From Phytoseiulus persimilis (taxonomy: Eukaryota > Arthropoda > Arachnida > Mesostigmata > Phytoseiidae): 64,000 nucleotides of DNA. Location: contig CM075102.1 of NCBI GenBank assembly GCA_037576195.1, positions 558,001 to 622,000 of the forward strand, written 5' to 3'. Under the pieces are notes generated by a model. That model was not told where the DNA came from, made no database searches, and saw only the letters and a list, made by a program, of their open reading frames with translations. Both the position numbers and the translations under genes were made by a program. Every line of letters begins with the position of its first letter. The first letter of the stretch is position 1. Of this stretch, positions 37,762 to 46,021 are shown in pieces.

Positions 37762-38291
37762 CATGATCATCACCTCTCACAGTTCCGCCTCTCGGCAGCC
37801 CTTCGACAAAATACGCCTCCATTTACTTACTTTTTCATTCGAAAAATAGGGTGGCTCTATCCTGATTTCGGTCACTGTGTGGTATTTCACTCTCAGAGTA
37901 TCTCACTCTCGTCGATCACGAATCCTGTAGCACTCATCCACAGCCCTGAGACATTGTCTCAGAACTCGCCTCTTCCAAGGTGATGAACTTGTCTCTTCTG
38001 ATCAGCGTTCATTCCTCGTTGTCATGCAGCTGACCTCTCACAGTTCCGCCTCTCGGCAGCCCTTCAACGAAATATGCCTCCATTTACTTACTTTTTTATT
38101 CGAAAAATAGGGTGGCTCTATCCTGATTTCGGTCACTGTATGGTATTTCACTCTCAGAGTATCTCACTCTCGTCGATCACGACTCCAGTAGCACTTATCC
38201 ACAGCCCTGAGACATTGTCTCAGAACGCGCCTCTTCCAAGGTGATGAACTTGTCTCTTCTGACCAGCGTTCATTCCTCGTTGACATGCAGC
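37762..38291 (+). repeat. 261-bp tandem repeat, units 1 and 2
   Basis: Two adjacent units (about 37762-38022 and 38023-38283), with the marker 8-mer CATGCAGC at 38023 and 38284, repeat with a period of 261 bp. Unit 1 is partly the right end of the Tc1 element (up to 37877) and partly its flank. Unit 2 therefore contains a second Tc1 terminal repeat ending CGGTCACTG followed by TA. A third unit lies at 43387-43646, displaced by the 5.1-kb hAT element. Short frames running through the units are shadows. Confidence 0.9.
38284..38291. repeat. Target-site duplication of the large hAT (left)
   Basis: CATGCAGC, repeated exactly at 43387-43394. Joining the two sides restores the normal junction between tandem units. 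Confidence 0.9.
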
Positions 38292-38309
38292 CAAAGGCGT
38301 ACCCAGGGA

Positions 38310-38336
38310 GGGGGGGGGGGGGGGGGGGGGGGGGGG
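38310..38336 (+). repeat. G homopolymer, 27 bases
   Basis: An uninterrupted run of 27 G directly behind the left hAT terminus; length may be affected by assembly error. A 17-base G run at 53752-53768 followed by TTACCGGG resembles the TACCGGGG that follows here. Confidence 0.9.
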
Positions 38337-39188
38337 TACCGGGGCAAGGGGGTCATGCGCCCCCCCCCAAAACTCCCCGATTATACTGGAAAGGTGGATT
38401 ATATTCTACTTTTATGGATGAAAGTATAGCGCACGGATCCAGTCTCACCAGAAACATCTCCACGAGTTCGAAAAGCTCCCCGTATCTCTCGTTACCATCG
38501 TTTGAAGGGCCTTGAGTTTTGGGATGAGCCGCGGCGTACGTGACTTCTGGAGGCTTTGCAACGGTTATTTAACCGCGGTTAATGACCGCCATAATCGCAA
38601 ATAATTTGCGGTAACCGAAAATTTCCGGCGTATTCGACGTTTTTCTCCTCCAAAAATGCGGACTCAAATCAAGGATGTGTCTTATCTGATACGCATATGA
38701 TTTTTGGGGAAACGTATTATCTGATGAGCAGACGGGGGAGGACTGAGGTATCGAATTTGGCGCTTAGAATTGAACAGAAATGAACTGACAGACGTTGAAG
38801 TTGCTCTCAGCATTCAGCTCGGTACAGCGAATGTGCAGAGACAATGTTCCGGGTAAATGTGATCTAATGATATTTAAGCTGAGTCGTCGGAAACTATGAG
38901 ACGATCGACTCCGCTCGGCATATTTGATTCGCTCGCCGAACTAGTGAGATGGTGTCACTGACATCTCGTGTGATGGCTCCCGTTGAACGAAGTTCGAACA
39001 CGCTTCCGAAATGAGGACTCGACCAGCAATCATACCTGGAGATCTCATGCAACACCTGCAGGCTCTTGATGCTTCAATTAACAAGCCGTCCAAGGACTTT
39101 ATGAGAGAGCACCGCACGCGGTGGACTCAATCTTCAAGACGGGTGCTCTTCGCATCCGGTAAGATCAAGAAACCAAGCACAGTGGAAG

Positions 39189-39190
39189 TA
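39189..39190. repeat. TA target duplication of Tigger element (left)
   Basis: TA before CACTAGG; the second copy is at 41331-41332. The uninterrupted sequence GAAGTAGCTA is present in the intact hAT copy near 24660. Confidence 0.9.
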
Positions 39191-41330
39191 CACTAGGACC
39201 CCGTTTAACGCGGTGGATACGTTCCCGAGCGCAGAGCGCTAAACGGAACCGCGTTGAACGGGGTCGCTCTAACACGGCCGGGATAGTGATAGGGGTTAGA
39301 AGGCGTGTAAGTGGTCTCTATAGAGCTTCTACCAGCTTTGAAATCAGATGAAGATATCGATCGATCTATATAGAGGTATGGGGTTGGTTCAGAACGAGCA
39401 TTTATTAAATTTGAGGTTGGATGAGATTACCGGGTGATGTGGGTGTACATTATACGTCACATCGTTACCCGTGGGGTAAATCTCGGTTCTCTGTGAGGAA
39501 ACGATCCAAAGTTGATTGCTTCTTCTGTCTTTGACGCTCCTCGAGGAGGATACGATAGCAGGAGATGGCATCCAAGACACCCTGTTTGGCCTTCAGACTC
39601 CTATCACCATCTGGATCGTCTTCAACGAGTTAATTCAAGCCCTCTATGATCTTCATCAAACTATGCTCCAGAATTCCGGTCTCCTTTTCCTCTTCCTCGG
39701 GAATGGTCGGCCTCTCGGTCTGATTCGAAAGTTCTACGATCTCGACAAGATATCTCTTCCCGCCAAGATACCCTCGCTGGCCGTCGTAAGAAGCTCCTCG
39801 ATGTCTTCTGCGTTCACGTTATCAAGCCCCGTTTTCATTCCCAGCTGGACGAGCTCGTCTACATCAACCGATGCTTCTCCGGTTCGACTTTCCTCGTTGA
39901 GATCGGGCCAAATCTTCTTCCAGACGCCCGTAATACAGATCTGCGAAACTTCTTTCCACGCGTCGTCGACGGCTCTCACCGCGTCCATGATAGAGTAGGA
40001 TTCCCAGAACTCTCGGATCGACTGTTTGTCTTTGCCGTCGGTTTCCTTGATGAGTCTACGGAAAGTTGACCTCAGATAGTAGGCCTTGAAGTTCGATATC
40101 ACTCCTTGGTCCATTGGCTGCATCAAAGACGTCGTGTTCGGTGGAAGAAAAATTATTTTCACGGGAATGCAGGTTTTGAGATCCGACAAGTGAGCCGGAT
40201 GACTCGGAACGTTATCAATAAGGAGGAGGGCTCTGGGTTCCAAATCTTTCGATTCGCAGTAGCGTTTCACGGTCGGGCAAAACTGATTCAAGAACCAATC
40301 TTGGAAGATGGTTCCCGTCATCCATGACTTCTCATTAGTGGTCCAGATCACGGGCACACTGGATTTGGGGATTCCTTTCATAGCTCTCGGGTTCTCGGAA
40401 TGATAAATGAGCAAAGGTTTCAACTCCAAGTCCCCCGTAACATTGCCTCCGAGGAGCAGTGTAAATCGGTCCTTGGCAGCTTTGTGACCAGGAGCGCGTT
40501 TCTGCTCGCGTGAGAGGAATGTCCGCCTAGGCATCCGTTTCCAATAAAGGCCAGTCTCGTCCACATTGAAATTGAGCTCTGGAGGATAATTTCTCACTTG
40601 CACTAGGGACTTCAGTGTGGCTGGAAAGGCTGAGGCTGCTTCGACGCATGATTTTTTCTCTGTTGCTGAGAATCATTCTGATTGTGGACGTTGGAATCTT
40701 CTCTGAATCACTGACGTCAACTTGACGCATACCAGCGTCTAATTTCCTGAGGATCGCACCTTTGGTGTCCAGGGTAATGGCTTTCCTTGTCATTCTCGGT
40801 CATTGTGCACCGCTCCCTTTCATCGTGAGATGATTTTAGTGCCCAATCTTCGGAGGTTCCCGGGCTCGATGTTTAAACGGAAGACCCCCGCCTTGAAACT
40901 CCACCGCGCTACCGCCAGCAGCGGAATTCTTTTCGGATTCGAGACTGGAGTGCCGCTTTTTCGGGAGATAAAAGAATGGTAGGAATCTGTCAGGGACTAG
41001 GGAAATATCTACGGTGGACAACATCATCTGATTTCCCGCCATACCTCGAGCTCGTGGAGATAAGGAGTTATTGCCGGCGCTGCCCTCCGCCGTTTCAGCG
41101 ATGCAGCAGCGCCTTTCCACAGAAGCGGCAACCTTCCTCCCTGCACCGCTTCGAGAACGGAGAGACTTAGTCTTCTTTGTATTCCATTCATGAACAATCT
41201 ACTCCATATGCTTGGAAGCAAAGCGCTCATCTCGTTTTAACGCTCCGCGTGGTCAGAGGTCGACCAGAAAAAAGAACAGAGTTATAGCGAAACCGCGTTA
41301 AACGGGACCGCGTTAACCGGGGTTCTAGTG
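39191..41330 (-). mobile_element. Tigger-like (pogo) DNA transposon
   Basis: This 2140-bp element has terminal repeats CACTAGGACCCCG and, on the right, the complement of CACTAGAACCCCG, flanked by TA. The ends carry repeated GTTTAACGCGG motifs, likely transposase-binding sites. The minus strand encodes a CENP-B/Tigger-type transposase (39465-40793) with frame damage and an internal loss. The insertion point can be proved by the intact sister hAT sequence at 24239-25439, which has the empty site. Confidence 0.93.
39465..40793 (-). pseudogene. Tigger/pogo transposase, decayed
   Basis: The start ATG is at 40793, and MTRKAITLDTKGAILRKLDAG opens a CENP-B-like psq helix-turn-helix. The second DNA-binding domain is largely missing, with a frame change near 40600. 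A 289-residue stretch (40603-39734) then holds the DDE nuclease: FNVDETGLYWK (first Asp), LLIDNVPSHP (second Asp) and QPMDQGVISNF (third acidic residue). All three catalytic positions are kept. After another frame change near 39735, the C-terminus continues with an acidic stretch and ends KKQSTLDRFL, a tail typical of Tigger transposases. The internal loss and at least two frame changes make it non-functional. Confidence 0.9.
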
Positions 41331-41332
41331 TA
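41331..41332. repeat. TA target duplication of Tigger element (right)
   Basis: TA directly after TTCTAGTG, the right end of the element. Confidence 0.9.
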
Positions 41333-42127
41333 GCTACAATGTGCGTCGCACCCGCATGTTGAGGCATCTATTGAAGAATCGTGATAGGATCCCTCGAGAA
41401 AACGGAGATCTCTAATCCACTGGCACAGCAACGATGATCTCAGAGCCGAAAGCAGCGACTTGGGGTCAGCGAAAAGATGAAGCAGCTCGAGGGGAGGACA
41501 TCAAGGATTGCAATGATAGGTTGAGACTGGTTCCCAATGAGGAACGAGAGAATCAGGACGTCGAGAAATCTGTAGTTCTAGATCATGAAATTGTGTCAAA
41601 TAGATATGGGGTGGGGCTTCGAGAAACTGAGTTGTCGGTTCTATTCCCCTGAAATCAGCTGGTTCCGGACGTCATTGCCGTGGAAATCATTGCAAAATAT
41701 CCTAGCCATGCCCAAGATCACTTTATGAAGCCCCAGTTATTTGCAGAGCCAAGTGACCACTGAGGTCTCGGGAAAACATCATTCCGAAATAGATGAGAAA
41801 TCTCGCAAAATGTCCATCGAACCTCCCAACTCGCAGTTCGTCGGCGCCGAGCGATGGGTGTTATGAATGGATGCCTGGACAGTGAGATTTCGGAGGAAAC
41901 GATTCACTCGAACCGGTCACGCACAATCCATCAGGGCTCAGCGAAATCACCACATACATTTATTGCGCACGTATGGTTGGTGAAATGAGTTGAAGCACTA
42001 TCATTGACGTGCACCGCGAGGCTGCTCGAGGAGGACTATCCCAAAATCTCGACCCTGCTCCAAATTTTCGCAACACTGCCGGTGACAACTTCGACTCTCG
42101 AACGTACTTTCAGTGTGCTGGAGATGC

Positions 42128-42136
42128 TGAAAACAC
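42128..42136. repeat. 9-bp target duplication (left)
   Basis: TGAAAACAC, repeated at 42962-42970. Both derive from the Leu-Lys-Thr codons of the hAT transposase. Confidence 0.88.
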
Positions 42137-42961
42137 CGGTCTAGGACATTTTGGCTTTTGACATTTTGGCTTCGGACGTTCTGGCACGGACACTTTGGCC
42201 CCGAAGACAGTTTGGCTTCAGACATTTTGGCCTCGGAGACATCTTGGCTTAAGACATTTTGGCCTCGGAGACATCTTGGCTCAGGACATTTTGGTCTCGG
42301 AGTGTTTGGCTTCGGACGTTTCGACTCGATTTCGATGGCGAGTTATATTCGATACCTTGAGGGTTTGACCAATGCTTGCGTAGCTTATCCGTTGTTCTGA
42401 TGACCTTTACCGATCTTGACGTAGGCCCTCGCGAATCGAGCCTGTTTTCAGATTCCATACCGCTAGCTTTGTAACCCGAATATAGGAGTACGGGATGATT
42501 TCCGCGCCACGGAGAGCGGAAATCATCTGACATTAATATCTGCTAGTATCTTGTTGAGCATGATTCTATCGAAACTACAAGGCCTCTTTCCGATCAATTC
42601 AGGATAGAATCATGGTTGGCAACATGGGAAGATCCTCGCAGGAATCGATATCAAGTGATTCCCGCTCTCCGTGGTGCGGAATTCATTCCTGCTCTAAGAT
42701 AGCGGACGAGATGCACCATAGATCCGGGTGTACCATACGACTTCGCTCTCCGAAGATGAGGATGTCATAAGCCAGGATGTCTCCGAGGCCAAAATGTCCA
42801 AAGCCAAGATGTCTCCGAGGCCAAAATGTCCAAAGCCAAGATGTCTCCGAGGCCAAAATGTCTCCGAGGCCAAAATGTCTAAAGCCAAAGAGTCCGTGCC
42901 AAAACGTCTGAAGCCAAAATGTCCAAAGCCAAAATGTCTAAAGCCAAAATGACCGGCGCCG
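42137..42961. mobile_element. Foldback element with tandem-repeat arms, inside hAT
   Basis: This 825-bp element has a left arm (42137 to about 42320) made of tandem units such as GACATTTTGGCCTCGGA and CATCTTGGCTTAGGA. The right arm (about 42760-42961) is made of the complementary units AAGCCAAAATGTC and CCGAGGCCAAAATGTC. Both tips contain CCGGTC/GACCGG. The centre (about 42320-42760) has no recognisable gene; it carries a shorter inverted block around CGGAAATCATCT and GGAATTCATTC-like sequences. The 9-bp duplication and restoration of a conserved hAT protein motif on removal fix both boundaries. Long frames within the arms (42158-42400, 42728-42952) are periodic shadows. Confidence 0.9.
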
Positions 42962-42970
42962 TGAAAACAC
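42962..42970. repeat. 9-bp target duplication (right)
   Basis: Exact second copy of TGAAAACAC; the hAT reading resumes here. Confidence 0.88.
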
Positions 42971-43386
42971 ACCTGCAAACCTCGATGAAAGATTAGAGAC
43001 TCAACGGTCTCACAGTGATGAAGATTCACCGGGAAATTCCTATCGCCGTTGAGGAGGTCGTTGAACTACTCGCTGCTAGCGCACGAAAGCTCGATCTTAT
43101 CCTATAAACTCTTTTACATGCGGACTTCCCAATACGCGTTGTGTACGTGAAAAATTAAATGGTTCCCTCTCAATTGTGGAGAGATATCACGGAATCGCAG
43201 TCGTGCCTCTTTCCCTACCGTTCCAATAGTTTCAATTGCAATGAGCGTAGCACAAGGCACATACGCACGAGAAAGCACACAAAGTAATACGCTGGTCCTC
43301 AGCATCTACGGCATGATGATGATCATCATCGTCATCATCATCACATCCCTTGGCCCCCCTCAAAAAAGAAGCTGGGTACGCCCCTG

Positions 43387-43646
43387 CATGCAGCTGCAAC
43401 TCACAGTTCCGCCTCTCGGCATCCCATCGACAAAATACGCCTTCATTCACTTACTTTTTCATTCGAGAAATAGGGTGGCTCTATCCCAATTTCGGTCACT
43501 GTATGGTATTTCACTCTCGGAGTATCTCACTCTCGTCGATCACGACTCCAGTAGCACTTATCCACAGCCCTGAGACATTGTCTCAGAACGCGCCTCTTCC
43601 AAGGTGATGAACTTGTCTCTTCAGAGCAGCGCTCATTCCTCGTTGT
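43387..43646 (+). repeat. 261-bp tandem repeat, unit 3
   Basis: Starts with the hAT duplication CATGCAGC and runs for 260 bp to the next CATGCAGC at 43647. It contains the Tc1 end CGGTCACTG followed by TA (about 43500) and the same flank as units 1 and 2. Confidence 0.9.
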
Positions 43647-43654
43647 CATGCAGC

Positions 43655-44421
43655 TCATGTCACATCTTCGATCAAGTGTTTCCTGTCAACTTTGGATCCT
43701 CCTGATGCGCAGAGCTGCGGGGTTCAGGCATTATCCATTAATCATCATCATTGTTGAGCTGACGCAGCAAAAACTGCTCAGGATCCGTCTTCGTTATCCA
43801 GATAGTATATATATAGGTGTGGAAATGAATATCCTTCACTTCGTCCCACCACTAAACCACGTGTGCTTCGTCTCTCACCCTGTCTAGCCAGTTACCATCT
43901 AGGATTGGATAACTCATCAATCCATCGATCTATGAGTTCATGCCCTGATGGATTGATGAATCATGGATTATTGCCATGGAAACGGATGAGCTCCGCCATC
44001 AGAGACTCATCTATCCATCTACTCATATGGATGGATTGGAGGTCTTAAATAGTGATAGCCTGTACTTCCAAGCTCGACTCATCAGCACGAAGGCATCCGC
44101 CTCTGGCTCGCCCGGCCCGAGGGGGAACCAACTACGCGCCACCGTTTCTATTCATTGGAACTGTTGGGTGCTGAACTTTGACAGCTCATAACTCCGCTCC
44201 CAGAAGTCGCAGAAAGGCTTTGAAACACTCAAAATACGCGGAATTTTCGATTTCTAATAATGATCGAAGTTTAGCACTCGGCACTTCTGCACGCACCCAA
44301 AATTAGAGTTCGAATGGTCAGACATTGAAAAAAAGGTGAATATGCATCCAAAAAGGAGGAAACCCCCAAATCAAACTAGAACTTCGCGTGAACGGTCCAT
44401 CGCGGATTCAGAGCCAGGGCG
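43655..44421. other. Anonymous spacer
   Basis: No gene recognised. A short stretch at 43905-44040 contains repeated ATGGATTGATG/CATCAATCCAT words in both orientations, possibly a small hairpin-forming repeat. Confidence 0.4.
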
Positions 44422-44426
44422 AATAT
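44422..44426. repeat. Target-site duplication of LTR element (left)
   Basis: AATAT, repeated at 49017-49021. Confidence 0.85.
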
Positions 44427-44567
44427 TGTTGTGTTCGACGATCAACTACAACGAAGCGTTCCCCGCGACGCTATAAAAGGAGCGGTCTACTTCGAATAAA
44501 TGCTTGCTTGCCCATTCACTCTTCAAGTCTGAACGTCGATGTCCTGATCCTATTTTGATACACCTCA
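44427..44567 (+). repeat. 5' LTR
   Basis: 141 bp, TGTTGTG to CACCTCA. A TATA-like CTATAAAAGG lies at 44471-44480 and an AATAAA at about 44495-44500, consistent with the promoter and polyadenylation signals of a very short LTR. Confidence 0.93.
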
Positions 44568-44611
44568 TTGGCGCAGTCGAGAACTTGAACAGTCTGCAAA
44601 CCTGTCGAACC

Positions 44612-46015
44612 ATGGCAGGTGGAAGACTAGACGGGGATCAGGATCAGGAAGTCAACCTTAAGGAAGTTCTGAGGACGATGGCCGATGCTATCAGGATGTT
44701 GACAGAAAGTCATCAACGAGGGGACACGGCGGCGTCAGCTCTGCAAAGTACGACGACCCTGCTAGGTACTTTCTTCCACAAGCCGGATCAAGACCTCATT
44801 TTCGAAACGTGGTATTCACGACACAAGGCCATTCTGGAGGAAGCGACCCCATCAAGTAAACTCCGAACCCAACTGCTGCTGAAGGCGTTGGGGCCGATGG
44901 AATATGCTAGACTCCTTAGTCGTCTCTCGCCAGAGCTGCCGGAAGCTAAACGGTATGATGACCTCGTTGAAATCCTTAAGACGACCTTCGGATCCTCGAA
45001 ATCAATATTTCGGAGACGGCATGACATCTTGAGTCAACATGCTCCGTTGACAGCTCTGGATAATCCAGAGGAAATCGTCGATTGGGCTAACCTCAAAGGC
45101 GATCACTTCGAGTGGGGCAGCATGTCCGTGGAAAAGTTCAAAATTTTCCTAGCAATCAACTACGCAGCCGGTCCGACCTTCAAAAACATCCGCAATGTAA
45201 TGCTGAAGGCAGCTGATGACAAGGCTGACCTAACGGTGAAAGAGTTACGGGAGGTTGTCACGCGGTACGTTACCCGAGCAAGAGATTCTACGATCGACAC
45301 ATCTGACCCCGGCGGGGTGAGTCCCACTATCAGCTATGTTCAACAGAGACCAGTGCGCAATCTTCCGAATTCACGACAAGACTCGAAACCACGAGATCAA
45401 CCGAAGCGACAAGCTCCGAAAGCAGGTGATTCCTCAATCTGTGCCAGTTGTGGAGGCCCACATGATCGACGAACCTGTAAGCATCTCACGTCGACCTGTA
45501 TCTTCTGTCACAAAAAGGGCCATATTAAACCAGCTTGTCGAGCCTTCCAGCGCAAGGAACAGAAACTTAGTTTCGGGACAGTGACTGTCGTCGCCTCCAG
45601 TGTGGAAGAATCTCCGCCGGATCGCGGGCGCCCGTTCGCATCAATTTTCCTCAATCGAATGCCGGTCAAATTCCGAGTCGACACCGGCGCAGATGTAACT
45701 GTGATAGGGAAGACGTTATGGACGCGCCTCGGGTCGCCAGGTTTACGGTCCATGAAATTCCGTTGTATGGCAGCCAACGGTCAAGGTTTGGATGCCCTTG
45801 GCTACTTCGAAGCTGATTTCTCACTGTCTCGTGATGCGAGCGCCAGTTTCCGCGATCGTGTCATCGTCCTGCACAACCAACAGACGGCTCTTCTTGGTTG
45901 TCGCCCAACATTCGAGCTAGGTCTTCTCGTACCAGGCTCCTCCATCCAGATATCATCTGCCGAAGAAGTCAGAACTCCGGAAATGTGGGCATCGCGTTTT
46001 CCTGACGTATTCTAA
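44612..46015 (+). other. gag and protease part of the gypsy element
   Basis: The likely start is the ATG at 44612, downstream of the primer-binding site (MAGGRLDGDQ). The first part is a gag capsid-like region with matches to the second gypsy fossil at 57830. Two zinc-binding stretches follow, CASCGGPHDRRTC and CIFCHKKGHIKPAC (a CCHC knuckle). Near the end is the aspartic protease signature FRVDTGADVTVIG. This part would form the particle and process the polyprotein. Confidence 0.9.
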
Positions 46016-46021
46016 GAAGGC

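Larger units (their letters stand above)
35111..37877 (-). mobile_element. Second Tc1-like transposon with IR/DR ends
   Basis: Inverted ends of about 220-240 bp bound this element. The tip on the right reads GATTTCGGTCACTG and the left has the decayed complement CTCACCGAAATTAGG after a TA at 35109-35110. Each end also holds an inner repeat of the tip: left inner 35287-35312, right inner 37644-37669. This again is the IR/DR layout. The base pair after the right tip is TG here, but the two tandem copies of this end have TA. A decayed minus-strand transposase lies inside, split by a 1120-bp element at 35961-37080. Confidence 0.85.
38551..41751 (+). mobile_element. Short hAT element, copy 3 (interrupted)
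   Basis: The left end AGGCTTTGCAACGG with AACCGCGGTT motifs equals the left end of the copy at 24239. The right end GTTATTTGCAGAGCC equals the right end of that copy with small changes. Internal blocks also match, for example the segment around CTCGTGTGATGGCTCCCGTT and the GAGAATCAGGACGT block near 41550. It is more diverged than copies 1 and 2, so it is older. A Tigger-like element sits at 39191-41330; without it the length is about 1.06 kb. Flanks GTGACTTCT and GTGACCACT may be a decayed target duplication. Confidence 0.75.
41989..43107 (+). pseudogene. hAT transposase C-terminal domain, split by a foldback element
   Basis: Before the insert the frame reads LLEEDYPKISTLLQIFATLP followed by VTTSTLERTFSVLEMLKT. 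After the insert it continues as HLQTSMKD, then an in-frame TAG, then RLNGLTVMKIHREIP and VEELLAASARKL-like residues to a stop at 43105-43107. The pattern LPVTT..xERxFS..xxLKTxLxxxM and RLxGLxxxxIHR is the dimerisation domain found in hAT transposases and related ZMYM or P52rIPK-type host proteins. The 825-bp foldback element at 42137-42961 and its 9-bp duplication split the LKT-HL codons. Upstream transposase domains are missing. This was probably the transposase of the surrounding 38292-43386 element. Confidence 0.85.
38292..43386 (+). mobile_element. Large hAT element carrying three nested insertions
   Basis: The terminal repeats are CAAAGGCGTACCCAG on the left and the complement of CAGGGGCGTACCCAG on the right. 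A perfect 8-bp duplication (CATGCAGC) flanks them. A run of 27 G (38310-38336) follows the left terminus and a short C-rich tract precedes the right one. The remaining coding part is the C-terminal dimerisation domain of a hAT transposase at 41989-43107. Inside are a second hAT (about 38551-41751), which holds a Tigger-like element (39191-41330), and a foldback element (42137-42961). Without these inserts only about 1.1 kb remains, so the element had also lost most of its transposase. The target was the 261-bp tandem repeat. Confidence 0.88.

Noticed and set aside
37642-38291. Small proteins repeated at 37642, 38034 and 43350
   Set aside because: They arise from the 261-bp tandem units that contain Tc1 ends.
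42728-42952. Repetitive protein with KPKCLKPK-type repeats
   Set aside because: It is the translation of the tandem-repeat arm of a foldback element.
43309-43345. ATG/CAT trinucleotide cluster as a CRISPR-like or regulatory array
   Set aside because: It is an imperfect simple repeat (ATGATG then CATCATC); no spacer structure.
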